DNA of 64,000 nt from Pegoplata infirma (GCA_963921195.1 OY992539.1:214059373-214123372), one strand, 5' to 3'. Numbered from the stretch's first letter, positions 22,502-34,120 are shown. The notes: generated from the sequence alone by a model not told the origin. Translations and numbers: made by a program.

Positions 22502-22906
22502 TATACAGAAAAATTCTCAGATGTCTGAGACATTTTTCCGTATAGAAAAATTCTCAGATATCTGAGACATATTTCCGCATTGAAAAACTCTCAAACATCT
22601 GAGACATTTTTCCATATAGAAAGATTCTCAGATATATGAGACATTTTTCCATATAGAAAAATTCTCAGAAATCTGAGAAATTTTTTCGTATAGAAAAACT
22701 CTGAGTCATTTTTCCATACAGAAAAATTCTTAAATGTCAGAAACATTTTTCGGATTAGAAATTATCGCTGTCAGATATCTGAGACGTTTTTCTCTCAGAT
22801 TTTTTCTGTTAGAAACATTCTTCATTATCGGAGTCATTTTTGTGTATAAAAAAATTCTCATATATCTTTAACATTTTTCTGTACAGAAAAATTTTAAAAT
22901 ATCTGA
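22502..22906. repeat. Satellite B array, CAGATATCTG variant (left of foldback)
   Basis: Units such as TCTCAGATATCTGAGACATT followed by TTTCCGTATAGAAAAAT; period about 36-38 bp, degenerate. Interrupted by the foldback at 22907-23495 and resumed to about 23745. Confidence 0.8.
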
Positions 22907-23495
22907 CAAGGGAAGTTTCTCAACCCTTATAAACCAATTTGAATGAAACTCGAAATATATATAAAGAAGACAATTCTAAGGTTGGGTTGTCTCGGCATAT
23001 CGGCCATATCAGAGATTTAGGAGTTCAAAACATGGGTAAAAAAATGGCAAAAAAATCGATTTTTTTGGATTTTTCAACCATTTCACTAGAAGAAACTATA
23101 TGATGTTTACATATGAGAAGAAAGGAATTTTTACTACCCATCTAACGGGGGTATAACCTTGTAAAAATTCGGCTTCGATAAATATTTTTTTTCTGAAAAT
23201 GTATAAATTTTTGGGGGTAATTATATGAAGACATAGACCTACGATATCCATATGAATATGAAATAGTACTATTAAATTTAAGTCGACACGTATTTTTGCT
23301 CTAGACGATATTTCTGTTAGTTCGGGAGTTATGGAAATTTTCTCGAAGGTCCATATTGTTTCATAAGGGGACAACGAAATTTTTAAACACAGATATGGCC
23401 GATAAGCCGAGACACTCCAACCTTAAAATCGTCTCTTTTATATGTATTTTAAGTTTCAGACAAATCGGTTCATATGGGTTGAGATATTTCCCTTG
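22907..23495. mobile_element. Foldback element inserted in satellite B, CAAGGGAA ends
   Basis: The left arm (22907 to about 23010) begins CAAGGGAAGTTTCTCAACCC and the right arm ends with GGGTTGAGATATTTCCCTTG. Matching landmarks run inward to GGTTGGGTTGTCTCGGCATA versus the complement of GATAAGCCGAGACACTCCAA. The arms are about 100 bp and roughly 80% identical around an unpaired centre of about 380 bp. TGA lies outside both ends, but the host satellite is itself rich in TGA, so a 3-bp duplication is uncertain. No ORF of note. Confidence 0.7.
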
Positions 23496-23745
23496 TGAGA
23501 CATATATCCGTATAGAAAAACTTTCTGATTCTGAGATATTTTTCTTTATAGAATAATTCTCAATTAGCTGAGACATATTTCTGTATAGGAAAATTCTTAG
23601 ATATATTAGCCATTTTTCCGTTTACATTTTTCGTGTAGAAAATTCTCAAATATCTGAACAAAATTTTCTATTCTATTTTTTTATATAGAAAAATTCTTAT
23701 ATTGTGAGCTGAGTCATTTATCCGTGTAGAAAAATTATTACCACC
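23496..23745. repeat. Satellite B array (right of foldback)
   Basis: Degenerate continuation of the array at 22502, with 'tttccgtatagaaaaa' and 'ctcaaatatctga' modules. It fades out near 23745. Confidence 0.7.
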
Positions 23746-24949
23746 TTTACAAACTACTTAACTACTTGTCTTCTGAAATCAAATAAAAATCAACAAGTGC
23801 CTGAGGAAATGTTCCCAAAAGTGGAAGTAAAGTGTCTTAACGACAAAGCGTGAATAACACGCTTAAACATTAACCTTAAGACAAACACACTTCCGTGAGT
23901 ATAAAAAAAGAAATAAAATCAGGAAGCAAATTAAGGGTTGTTTAAACAAGTAGCTCCCTAAAACGGAACACAACGAACATTTGAAAAAAAAACTAATCTT
24001 TTGTTGTACTTAAAAATTTTGAAACACTTTTTCTAACAAAATATTTACTTTAATTTTGTTTGAGTCAACATAAAACAAATTCAAAATCATAAATGTCATT
24101 GATTTTGATTTTGCTTTAAAAGAATTTTAGAAATTCTCACATTTCACTTTAATTCTAAAACCAATACCGGCGACATAACAAAGATTTTAGTTACTTTCTT
24201 AAAGAGATTTTTTTTCTTCTTATTAACAAATAACTTCCTTTTTGGTTTAGAAATTACAATTGTCATTTTTGTCCTTATTATTTTCACTTCCTTGAGAAAT
24301 TTTTTTTTAAACAATAGTTTAAAATTTTTTCAATTCTTATTGATTTTCTGTTGGTTTAAATTTCTTTATTGACATCTATTGTTGAATACACGTTTTTCTA
24401 ACATAAATATTATGGTTAAGAATAAAAAGGAAATAAGGTAATTGTTAATTGTTTACAAAAAAAATTTAATGACAGTTATGGAAAATTAAATTTATCGAAG
24501 AATTTTAAAAAATAACTGTTTGGCTAGGAAAAATTCTTGGAAAACAACGTGAGGTTTTTATCAAATTTGGTATTAATTTTGGTATTAATTTAGAAAAATT
24601 TATTTAAATTTTAGTTATTTTTAAAAAAAAATTTGTAAATATTTGTGTTTTTTTGTTGGTTTTAATACGTGTTTCAAATAATTGTCTTTTTTTTTACTGA
24701 TAATTTTCCTTCCATTTCCTTTTTAGAAATTTCAATTATTTTAACGACTTAACGCCTATGCGCCTAAGTGTCTAATAATTAAAATAATATTTAAATAATG
24801 TAATAAAAATTCTTTAACGAAATGAATTTTGAAAAAAAATTAAGTTCTGCTTGGAATTTGTTAATTTAGGTAATTTAAAACAAAAGACTTAAGAAACGAA
24901 CTCTAAAAATAATTAATTTAAATACAAAAAATATATATATATATCAAAC
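23746..24949. other. AT-rich intergenic sequence
   Basis: No gene, TIR element or RNA recognised in 1.2 kb. The only marked feature is a minus-orientation CTTAAG-core motif (ACAAAAGACTTAAGAAACGA at 24879), 70 bp before the next satellite B array. Confidence 0.4.
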
Positions 24950-25485
24950 TGCTTCGGATATCTGAGAATTTTTCTATAAGGAAAAATGTTTCAGATATCT
25001 GAAAACTTTTCTATACAGAAAAAATGTCTCAGATATCTGATAATTTTTCTATATATAGAAAAAATTTCTTAGATATGCGAGATTATATCTTTATAGAAAA
25101 AATTGCTCAGATATCTGAGTATTTTTCTATATAAAAAAAATTGCTCAGATATCTGAGAATTTTTCTATAAAGAAAAAATTGCTTAGATATCTGAAAATTT
25201 TTCTATATAGAAAAAATTGCTCAAATATCTGAGAATTTTTCTATATAAAAAATATTGCGCAGATATCTGAAAATTTTACTATGTAGAAAAAATGTCTCAG
25301 AATCTGAAAATTTTTCTATAAAGAAACAATTACTCGCAAATGTGAGAATTTTTATATATATAAAAATTGCTCTCGGAGAATTTTTCTTTCTGAGAATTTT
25401 TCTATATAGAAAAAATTGCTCAGATATCTGAGATTTTTTTTATATAGAAAAAATTTCTCAGATATCCTAGAATTTTTTGTCTGTA
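24950..25485. repeat. Satellite B array, 39-bp GATATC variant
   Basis: About 13 units of about 39 bp: CTCAGATATCTGAG then AATTTTTCTATATAGAAAAA then ATTG. The second palindrome shares the GATATC centre with satellite A (CTATCGATATCGATAG), and the first palindrome differs from A's by one TA step. This block is the closest link between satellites A and B. Confidence 0.85.
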
Positions 25486-25493
25486 AAATTTGT

Positions 25494-25587
25494 ATACCCT
25501 CCACTCTAGTGATAGAGGGTATATATAAGTTTGCCATTCCGTTTGTAACACCTCGAAATATTGGTCTAGGACCCCATAGAGTATATA
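25494..25587 (+). mobile_element. 5' part of a TATACCCT-type repeat split by insertion
   Basis: Starts TATACCCTCCACTCTAGTGA and is interrupted at GTATATA by the element at 25588-26617. The rest of this copy continues at 26618 ('taaattcatgatcctcgatc') to about 27332. The interruption is at the same internal position as in the copy at 20468. Confidence 0.75.
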
Positions 25588-26617
25588 TGGGGCATTCCAT
25601 TTTAGATTTTCCCAATTTGTTTACAGTTTACCCTTCGAGAACTCCTTCGTGGTAAATTTTCAGATTTTTTTGATGACCCGTTCAAAAGATATCGGGCGTA
25701 GGTATGTTTAAAAAAATTTTTGTGGGGTTAAAATAAATGGTGGTCGGTCTCACCAATGACCCCTTTCGGACGCACCATTGGACCGGTAGAAGCTGATAAA
25801 ATAAAACATATTTACAAAAAAATAAAAAAATTGTATGGGGACCGCCTTAACAGTTGAAGATAGAGGGTAGGTGTGTTCAGAGAAAATGTTTGGACTAAAA
25901 AAATATTGTGGGTCGGTCATACATTTTGTTGCTCTAAGGGTACTATTAGGGCAATTAGAGCGGTTGGAGCAAATTTTAGAAAATTTCGTTTTGTGTGGGA
26001 GCCCCCTTAAAAATTGGAGATAGGGTATTAGTTTGTTCCAAAGAAATGTTAAGACATAAAAATTAATGGGGGTCGGTCTTATAAATGACCCCTCTATGAC
26101 GCACCATTGGAGCAGTAGAAATGATTTTAAGATTGGAAAATTACAATAAATTTTTTTCAAAAAAATTTTAAAAGTAGTAATAATCGTTGTCCTACGATCC
26201 TCCTGGGAAAAAAATTTGTAGAATCGATAGAAGTTTTACACAAAAAAATTTCAAAAAAAAATCAAAGAGTACAAACATTTTCAAAAATGCGATTTAAATT
26301 TTAAAACTTAAAAATCGCATACTAGAACGCTTTTACGAATTTTTTGGGATTTTTTTTTAAAAGTACGTAAAACAAACAAAAATTTTGAAAAAAAAATTTG
26401 AAATTTTGAATATTATTGAAGAAGTTATGAGTAAAAGAAGTTTGAGTAAAGGAACAAACTACCAATTTTTAAAAATTCAATATCTTTTGAACGGATCATC
26501 GAAAAAATCTGAAAATTTATCACGTAGGAGTTTTCGAAGGGTACTAAAAACTGTAAAAAATTGGGAAAATCTAAAAAAAAAAATTTTAAAGTGTCCGATT
26601 TGACATGGTATGCCCCA
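25588..26617. mobile_element. Internally deleted copy of the palindromic element
   Basis: Same ends as 20562-22501 (TGGGGCATTCCAT, ATGGTATGCCCCA) with TATA/TAAA at the borders. The left arm is present only to about 25694 ('caaaagatatcg'). The sequence then jumps to the position corresponding to about 21581 of the longer copy ('gggcgtaggtatg') and continues to the end. About 880 bp of the left arm are thus missing and the palindrome is broken. The ORF at 25750-26160 (-) corresponds to the arm ORFs of the first copy. Confidence 0.85.
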
Positions 26618-27332
26618 TAAATTCATGATCCTCGATCGATTTTAAGAAGATCTAGCGATGTCCGTCCGTCTGTCCGTCCGTCTGTCTGTTAAAAACACGC
26701 TAACCTTTGAAAGACTTTACGGAGGCTTCTAAAGTTTGGCATATACATATGTTGGACATTTACCTGGTCAGGTTGGTATTGCAATCCAGCGAAATCGGTG
26801 CAGTGGTTCAAAAGTTATGAGCAAAAGACTGAATTTCGGCAAGGTTTTTTCGTGAATTTATGAGATAAAAAACACGTTAACTTTCGAAACGCAATTCTGA
26901 GGAAGCTGAAGCTTGGCATATATATTTGCCGTTCCCCTGGCCTGGTTCGTATTGAATTTCAGCCAAATCGGTTTAGTGGTTCAAAAGTTATTAGCAAAAC
27001 CGTGAATTTCAGATTAGTTTCACCTTAAATTCACGTGTTGAAAACCCGTTAAACATGTTTTTAAAACATTGGTAAGTCACAAAAATATATTACAACGTAT
27101 TTTTGTCGATCAAAATTATTTTTAAAACTAAAAACAAAAAAAATACACTCGAAAAATTTTACACTCAAAAAAAAATTTAGTAAATTATTATTTTTTTTCA
27201 AAAACCACTAAAAAAAGTTACAAAATATTTCTAATCAAAAATGTTATTTTTTTCACGTTAGAATATTTACTATCACTTAAAAATGAAGGGTATTCATAGA
27301 TTCGACCAAGTCGAATTTAACTTCTCTACTTG
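26618..27332 (+). mobile_element. 3' part of the split TATACCCT-type repeat
   Basis: Continues from 25587: 'catgatcctcgatcgatttt', GTCCGTCCGTCTGTCCGTCC, repeated 'ggttcaaaagttatgagcaaa' phrases, and the closing 'gattcgaccaagtcgaattt' before ACTTGTTAT. The end carries the short inverted TTCGAC-GTCGAA typical of the family's 3' end. The next copy begins at once. Confidence 0.7.
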
Positions 27333-28000
27333 TTATACCTCCAACCACAGTATTGGGGTATACTCACTTTGTCATTCCGTTTGTAACGGATAGAAATATC
27401 AGTCAGGGACCCCATAAAGTATACTATATATTATTTTTTTTCTATGATCGATTATAAGTCATTCTATGAATGTCCGTCCGTCCGTCTGTATAAAGCACGA
27501 TTCAGTCCAAAATAAAAAAGCTAGACTCCTGAAAATTTCCACGAATGTGTCTCATAGTCATAGGCCAGTTAAGTTCGGAAATGGGTAAAATCGGATAAGG
27601 GGCCAAAAAGTTCCCCCTTAAAGAACTAAAAAAGACTATTAAAACGTAATTTTTTACAGCTTTTTTGCATTTTTGTTAAACAAATGAAACCTTTTTATGT
27701 CAGAAGGAGTTAAAAGTCATACAGTTAGACCCCGGGGTGCTACAAAATATTGTTTTTTTTGTGCCCCACTACCTTTTGTGGACGTGGATTAAAAAAAAAC
27801 ATAAAAATTATGAGAAAATGGTATAACTAAAGTTCAAAAAGCATAATAAATAACTTATTGTTAGTAAACATTTATCGCGTTGGGGAACGCCCACAGAGCC
27901 CTTCCCCAAAAACGCCTCTGAATTTTTTTTTATGTACTTTAACATGTTGGAGGGTATCAAAGATTCGGCACTGCCGAATTTAACACTCTCACTTGTTTTT
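27333..28000 (+). mobile_element. TATACCCT-type dispersed repeat, near-complete copy
   Basis: Begins 'ttatacctccaaccacag', includes 'cattccgtttgtaacgga', 'gaatgtccgtccgtccgtc', a GC-richer patch around 'gttggggaacgccc', and ends 'gattcggcactgccgaattt' then 'aacactctcacttg'. It is closely similar to 62084-62730. No ORF is conserved between the copies. Non-coding, class unknown to me; the repeat type is familiar from calyptrate fly genomes. Confidence 0.8.
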
Positions 28001-30430
28001 TATTAAAATTTATAATTTTGTAGAATTATGTTGAGCTAATTATTATTTTGATAAGTTTTCTAAGAACTTATCCCTTGTTCTGTGTGGTCTTTTAAAAAAT
28101 TCGTAAGAAGCCACTGATATCTTATCAAAAAACGGCAGGATATCTTTTACAAAAATAATTTCATTAAAGAAGCAAGAATGAACTAATTATGAAGGATTCC
28201 ATAACAAACATGAATTGAGTTTTCAAAAATTAATCTTATCTGAGTCATGGTTTTCATTTAAGGAAATTTAGATTTACTTCATTAGTTTTTAAGACAAGCA
28301 AGGAATAGAGAGTGAAATTGGTTTAGAAAAAGGATATGAAAGGGATTTTTTTAAATTTTTTTTTTTTCACTTTCAAAATTTTATCAGTTACAGCATCATG
28401 TGGATAAATTAAAGGATGAAATTTGTACTGTACAAGAAAACTTTTAAATCAATTTTGAGGCGTTTTTTATTTTTTTTTTTTTTCATTTTTATTTCTGCTA
28501 GCAGATCTAATTAGATAATGAACTTTAAACAATAGCCAGGATGTAAGCCAGTGTTGTAAAAAATTAATTTAAAAATCCAATTCAAAACCCGGGAGGTCAG
28601 TTTTAAATATTTTCACATATTTTCCTTTAATTTTGTCTACTTGTTGTTTAAATCACGTTTTGGGCATTTTAAAATTTTCCTTTTTTATATTTTTTTGTTT
28701 TCAAATCCTTTGGTATTTCCATTTTTAACATGTTGTAGTTGAATCTAAAAATCAATAACAATTTGGTCACTAAAAGTCTATTGTTAGGAAAACATCTAAA
28801 ACAAAATTTTGACAAAAATATCACGTACTAAACATTTTAAATCTAAAAAAGAATCCTCTTTCTCTAAACACTGATTGTTTTATAATTTAACATGTGTTTA
28901 ATGATGTGTTTTCCCCAAAATATTATTGAATCGGACGTATTTTCCATACACCAGTAATGAATGAAAATCCAAAACATGTGTGTGGTTGGTTAAAGAAAAC
29001 AACGAAGGTATTGCATAGAGTTTCCAAAATAAAATAGAAAAATCCAAAAATTTTCTCACACACTTGTTGATGGTCTACTGAAATATCAACATGTAAAATT
29101 GGAATTTTTAACAAAAACATGTTTAAACTTGATTTTTGTTAACAATTGGGAAATTTTAAAAATTAATAATAAATTTAAGAACGTGTGGAAAACAAAAGAA
29201 AATTTTCGGTATTTAATATATTTTCTATGTTTATATTAGTTAAGGTTAAAGGACATTATTATACTTAAGAATTTTGTTTGCTCAAAACAGTAGGAGGAAC
29301 TACAGGTTGATTTATTTACAAAACGTGAGATTCTCATAAATTTTTCTACAATTTTTACAAATATTTTTTATAGCAAAAGTCAAAAATATTTTAAATCTTA
29401 AGAAATTTTAATACGAAAACCTTAAAAAACGAACAAAAAACGTGAACAATTTATGATCCTTTAGATTAAATTTGTTTCCCCCTTTCTTGACTTTTCAAAA
29501 ACTTTTGTTTAATTGTTATTTTTCCCTAATAAACTTTATACAAATTATTTTTATCCTTAAACAACTCTACTCACCCTTCTTAATTTAATTATAGTTCATA
29601 AAATTAACTTCTTGGCATGTTCTTATATCATCCTTAAAATGCTTCCGTATTTGGTGGCTGACTGATTAAGGGCACTAAAGAATCTACCCTAAATATTATA
29701 TTTCTCTGGCTAATTTTTTATTCCTGTGTTTTTTTTAGCTCTGCCTTTCTTTATATCCTTGTGTTTTTATCCTTGCATTAACATCCTTATCAGGTTTATT
29801 TCCCCCTCGTGTTTAGCTTGTGTTTAGTTCCGTTTCTTATTGTTTTTTATAACGTGTTGCTTCCCTTACTTCCTTTGCTTCCTTTTTTAGGGGTTTGTTT
29901 TGATACTGACAAGTGTTTATGTGGCTTTTAATGGTTTATTAAATTGTTGTCAATGACATGGGTATTTAAACAATAATTTTGAGGGGAATATTTGATGAAG
30001 ATAGTGTAAAATTTAACTAATTGAATTGCATTATTAGGTCAATTTGTTTTGTTAAAAAGTAAAACTAAAGAAAACAAAAGACTTAAGACACGAACCTGAT
30101 TTTAAGAAAATTTAATATGAAATCTCATATTCTCTACAAAGAAACAAGTAAATAATTAAATAGAGCCTTGAGGGGTGTTAAAATCAGGACTTTGAGATGC
30201 ATTTGAAAGGGGGTTTTGATGAAAAATAAAATTAAGAAGTTACTGTAGTGTGAAGAACATAAAATTCTCTGCTATAGTAAAGTTTGCATAAAATAAAAGT
30301 AAATGAAAGATTAAGAAAATTGTTGTTGGTCTCTAGATTAAATGCATTGCTTGAGTTAGAGAAAAAGCTTTTCTGCATACGTCACACACGAAACCTACTG
30401 TGAGTTAAAAACAAACGACGTTTAGTCACT
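28001..30430. other. AT-rich intergenic sequence
   Basis: 2.4 kb with no recognisable gene. Items seen: a T-rich segment with 'cttccttttttaggggtttg' at about 29880, repeated twice near 34360 and 34430, and a minus-orientation CTTAAG-core motif (ACAAAAGACTTAAGACACGA) at 30074. The ORF at 28923-29120 lacks any domain. Confidence 0.4.
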
Positions 30431-30439
30431 GATGTTTAT

Positions 30440-30510
30440 ACACCGAGTATAGCCTAGTGGTTATGGCTTCGGCTTACAAAACATGAGTGATTTAACGACA
30501 CATGTCAGGC
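30440..30510 (+). mobile_element. tRNA-like head of a SINE relic
   Basis: TATAGCCTAGTGGTTATGGC followed by TTCGGCTTACAAAACATGAG resembles the 5' half of a tRNA, with an A-box of the TRGCNNAGTGG type. The expected B-box (GGTTCGAATCC) is not intact; the corresponding stretch reads 'gagtgatttaacgacac'. This suggests a decayed tRNA-derived SINE. The hammerhead-like fold at 30577 lies about 70 bp after it and could belong to the same element. Confidence 0.4.
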
Positions 30511-30576
30511 TAGTCTGTTGATAAAAAAACATATAAAGAATTTTTCTAGCAAATATCAAATAATCAATTTAATGTA

Positions 30577-30626
30577 ATTGCCTACTGATGACGTAGAAGT
30601 GGCTACAGAAACCATGGTCTAGGGTA
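30577..30626 (+). ncRNA. Candidate type I hammerhead ribozyme
   Basis: All parts of a hammerhead are present in order. Stem I 5' strand CCTA (30581-30584); core CTGATGA (30585-30591); stem II GTAG/CTAC (30593-30596 with 30603-30606) closed by loop AAGTGG; core GAA (30608-30610). Stem III pairs A30611-T30618 and C30612-G30617 around a small loop, followed by C30619 at the cleavage position (GTC triplet). Stem I 3' strand TAGG (30620-30623) pairs fully with CCTA. The position next to the core in stem II is C/A rather than the usual G-C pair, a possible weakness. Open at stem I with a tiny stem III, it matches the type I form found in animal retroelements and satellites. No second copy was seen in the window. 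Confidence 0.55.
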
Positions 30627-30779
30627 AATCCACATTTAATTTAATCTTTAGAAGATACAATTTTCTTCTTCAATCAGAAAAACACAAATAAGAAAAACAT
30701 ATTTTTTAAATAAAACAAAATTTTTTGATAAAAAAACAAATTATTGATGAAAAAAAAAATCATATAATTTTTTTTTTAA

Positions 30780-32430
30780 AGAAAAAAGGTCTCTAAAACT
30801 GAGAAGTTTTCTACATAAAAAGTCTCAGAATCCGAAAATTTTTTTATGTATATAGAAAAATGTCTCAGAATCTGACAATTTTTCTATATAGAAAAAATGC
30901 CTCAGAAGCTGAGAATTTTTCTCTATAGAAAAAATGTCTAAGATTTTTTTTGTATAGAAAAAAAGTCTCAGAATTTTTCTATATTGAAAAAATGTCTCAA
31001 AATCTGAGAATTTTTCTGTAAAAAATGTCTCAGAATCTGAGAATTTTTCTGTAAAGAAAAAATGTCTCAGAATCTGAAATTTTTCTATATAGGTATTTTT
31101 CTATATACATATGTCTCAGAATCTGAAAAGTTTAAAATGTCTTAGAATCTGAGAATTTTTCTCAGATTCTGAGATAAATTTTTCTATTTAGAAAAAACTC
31201 ACATATTCTGAGACAAATTTTTCTATATAAAAAAATCTCAGATTATGCGACAAATTTTTCTATAGAAATGTCTCAGATTCTGAAACAAATTTTTCTATAT
31301 AGAAAAAGTCTCAGATTCTGAGACAAATTTTTCTGTATAGAAAAAGTCTCAGATTCTGAGACAAATTTTTCTATATAGAAAAAGTCTCAGATTCTGAGAC
31401 AAATTTTTCTATATAGAAAAAGTCTCAGATTCTGAGACAAATTTTTCTATATAAAAAAAGTCTCAGATTCTGAGACAAATTTTTCTATGTAGAAAAAGTC
31501 TCAGATTCTGAGACAAATTTTTCTATACTCAGATTCTGAGACAAATTTTTCTATATAGAAAAAGTCTCAGATTCTGAGACAAATTTATCTATATAGAAAT
31601 AGTCTCAGATTCTGAGACAAATTTTTCTATATAGAAAAAGTCTCAGATTCTGAGACAAATTTTTTTATATAGAAAAAGTCTGAGATTTTTTCTAAATAGA
31701 AAAAATCTCAGATTCTGAGGGATTTTTTCTATATAGAGAAATTCTCAGATTCTGAGACATATTTTTCTATATAGAAAAAGCCTCAGATTCTAATACAAAT
31801 TTTTCTATATAGAAAAAGTCTCAGACTCTGAGACAAATTTTTCTATATAGAAAAAGTCTCAGATTCTGAGACATTTTTTCTATATAAAAAATTCTCAGAT
31901 TCTGAGACATTTTTTCTATATAGAAAAATTCTCAGATTCTGAGACATTTTTTTTAAGTAGAAAAACTCTCCGTTGCTGATACATTTTTTCTATATAGAAA
32001 AAATTTCAGATTCTGAGACATTTTTTCTATATAAAAAAAAAAAAATAAAGAAAAGTTCTCAGATTCTGGGACATTTTTCTATACAGAAAAAATGTCTCAG
32101 AATCTGAGAATTTTTCTATATAAAAAAAATTTTAAAAATCTGAGAATTTTTCTATATAGAAAAAATTTCTAGAATCTGAGAATTATTATGTACGGAAAAA
32201 ATGTCTCAGAATCTAAGAATTTTTCTTTATAGAAAAAAATGTGTTATAATCTGAGAATTTTTCTATATAGACAAAATGTCTCAGAATCTGCAAATTTTTC
32301 AATATAGAAAAAATTTCACATACTGAGAATTTTTCTATATAGAAAAAATGTTTTTCTAAAAAGGAATAAATGTCTCAGAATCTTAGAATTTTTCTATACA
32401 GACAAAATGCCTTGGAATCTGCGGTTAAGT
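30780..32430. repeat. Satellite B array with polarity switches (part 1)
   Basis: Long run of 38-bp units, cleanest at 31310-31680: GTCTCAGATTCTGAGAC then AAATTTTTCTATATAGAAAAA. From 30780 to about 31150 the second module reads CAGAATCTG; from about 31155 to 32085 it reads CAGATTCTG, the other strand of the same palindrome; from about 32090 it reads CAGAATCTG again. The array thus contains an inverted segment of about 930 bp whose borders fall inside palindromes. No coding potential. Confidence 0.92.
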
Positions 32431-33080
32431 TTTCAAATCAAAAGACTTAAGAAACGAACTTGATTTTTGGATACCCAAATTACAAGAAATGTCCTGCAAT
32501 TGTTCTTAACAGAAAATCTACGCATTTTTCTGTAAGCAACTATATCTAAAAAATTCTCAGAATCTGAAATTTCCTCCATATAGAAAAAGGTCTCACAATC
32601 ATAATCTGATGTTTTTCTAGTATAGAAAAAAATGTCTTAGAATCTGAGATTTAAAATCTGATAATTTTTCTATATAGAAAAAATGGCCCAGAATCTGAGA
32701 ATTTTCCTTTATATAAAAAATAATATATTCAAGAATCTGAGAATTTTTCTATATAGAAAAAATGTCTCAGAATCTGAGAATTTTCCTATATAGAAAAAAT
32801 GCTTCAGAATCGGAGAATTTTTCTAAATAGAAAAATGTTTCAGAATCTGAGAATTTTTCTATATAGAAAAAAAAGTCTCAGAACCTGAGGATTTTTCTAT
32901 ATAGAAAAATTCTATATAGAAAAAAGTGTCTCAGAATCTGGAAATTTTTTTATACAGAAAAAATTTCTTAGAATCTAACAATTTTTCTTTAAAGAAAAAA
33001 TGTCTCAGAATCTAATAATTTTTCTATATAGTAAAAATGTCTCAGAATCTGAAAATTTTCTATATAGAAAAAAATAGAAT
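32431..33080. repeat. Satellite B array (part 2)
   Basis: A minus-orientation CTTAAG-core motif at 32438 separates this block from part 1. About 15 units follow with the CAGAATCTGAG polarity and TTTTTCTATATAGAAAAAAT. The array fades at about 33075. Confidence 0.85.
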
Positions 33081-33665
33081 CAGAGACACACACAATAATT
33101 ACCGAATCCTTTATTATGAAAAATATCACGTTCTGCACCTCATTTGTGTATTTGTCCTGGAAATGTCCTTTTTCAATAAGCAAATGCAAACATGTGTGGA
33201 AAATGTTAAACACCTTGCAAGTAAAAGAAAATTTTCCCCTTGCACTTTGAAAAAAAATAATGATTTTCCCACACTTGCTGTGTTTACATTTTTGAGTTTT
33301 ACATGTGCTGCTTAAAAACATGTTTAAACATGTTCAATTTTTTCTTTTAAAATGAAATATGATCTTATTTCTTTTTGAGTTGATAAATATCAAAGGATCT
33401 TTTGAATACAGAAAAATAATCTGCAAACGTGTTTGCAACAATAGAAAAAATATAGAGCAAAACATACAGTTGTTTTGTTTGAAAATTTTTTTCAAGGATA
33501 ATAAAGGACATTAAGAAAAAAATAATGTGACATTATGAATTATATTTAATTTTTGTTTAAACAATAACTAGAAAAGGAAGTCATTTCAGTAAAGAAAAAT
33601 GTCAACACTAAATTTAAAAAAAAAAAATAAATTTGGAATTTGTAATTGTTCTACCCCAATAAACT
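33081..33665. other. AT-rich sequence, nothing recognised
   Basis: Contains overlapping opposite-strand ORFs (32989-33321 and 33037-33315) that begin inside satellite B and have no recognisable domain. I treat both as chance. No TIRs or RNA genes seen. Confidence 0.35.
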
Positions 33666-33669
33666 AAAT

Positions 33670-34120
33670 AACGATAAGTGATAGCGAAAATAGTATCACC
33701 TCAAATTAAAATTATGATACCATTTTCGAATTTTAGGCGATTTTGCTATCGCCATTCCTTGAAATTTCGATATCGATAACTATATCACCTTTTCATATCG
33801 AAACAATATCGTTATTGCCTGAAATAATGATAGTTTTTCGAAAAATTCTGGAAAATGGCGATTTTACTATCGTTATGACTGATATTATCGATAGCGAAAA
33901 CGATATAATAGTTTTATGGAAAACGATATCATAATTACAGGTACATTAAGAACGAAAATACTATCGTTTTCGTATAACATGTAATAGTTAGGTGATATTG
34001 TCTCGATATCATAACTGTATCGTTATGAATTTTGGAAAATCGCCATTTTTCAAAACTTATCGAAAAACTATCGTATTTCCAGGCAATAACGATATCGTTT
34101 CGAAATTTTGGGTAAAAAAA
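33670..34120. repeat. Foldback region rich in ATCGTT/AACGAT palindromes
   Basis: The left arm (about 33795-33865) reads 'aacaatatcgttattgcctg' through 'gatagtttttcg' to 'ggaaaatggcgatttt'. The complement appears in reverse order at 34030-34115 ('aaaatcgccattttt', 'cgaaaaactatcg', 'caggcaataacgatatcgtt'). Between the arms are further GATAGCGAAAACGATAT-type motifs. Termini and target duplication are not clear. The ORF 33743-33934 is arm sequence. Confidence 0.65.

Noticed and set aside
30440..30510. A functional tRNA gene
   Set aside because: Only the A-box half fits; the T-arm and B-box are missing and no anticodon stem can be assigned.
33037..33315. 92-codon plus ORF and overlapping 110-codon minus ORF
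   Set aside because: Both begin in satellite B, overlap each other and have no recognisable domain; expected by chance.
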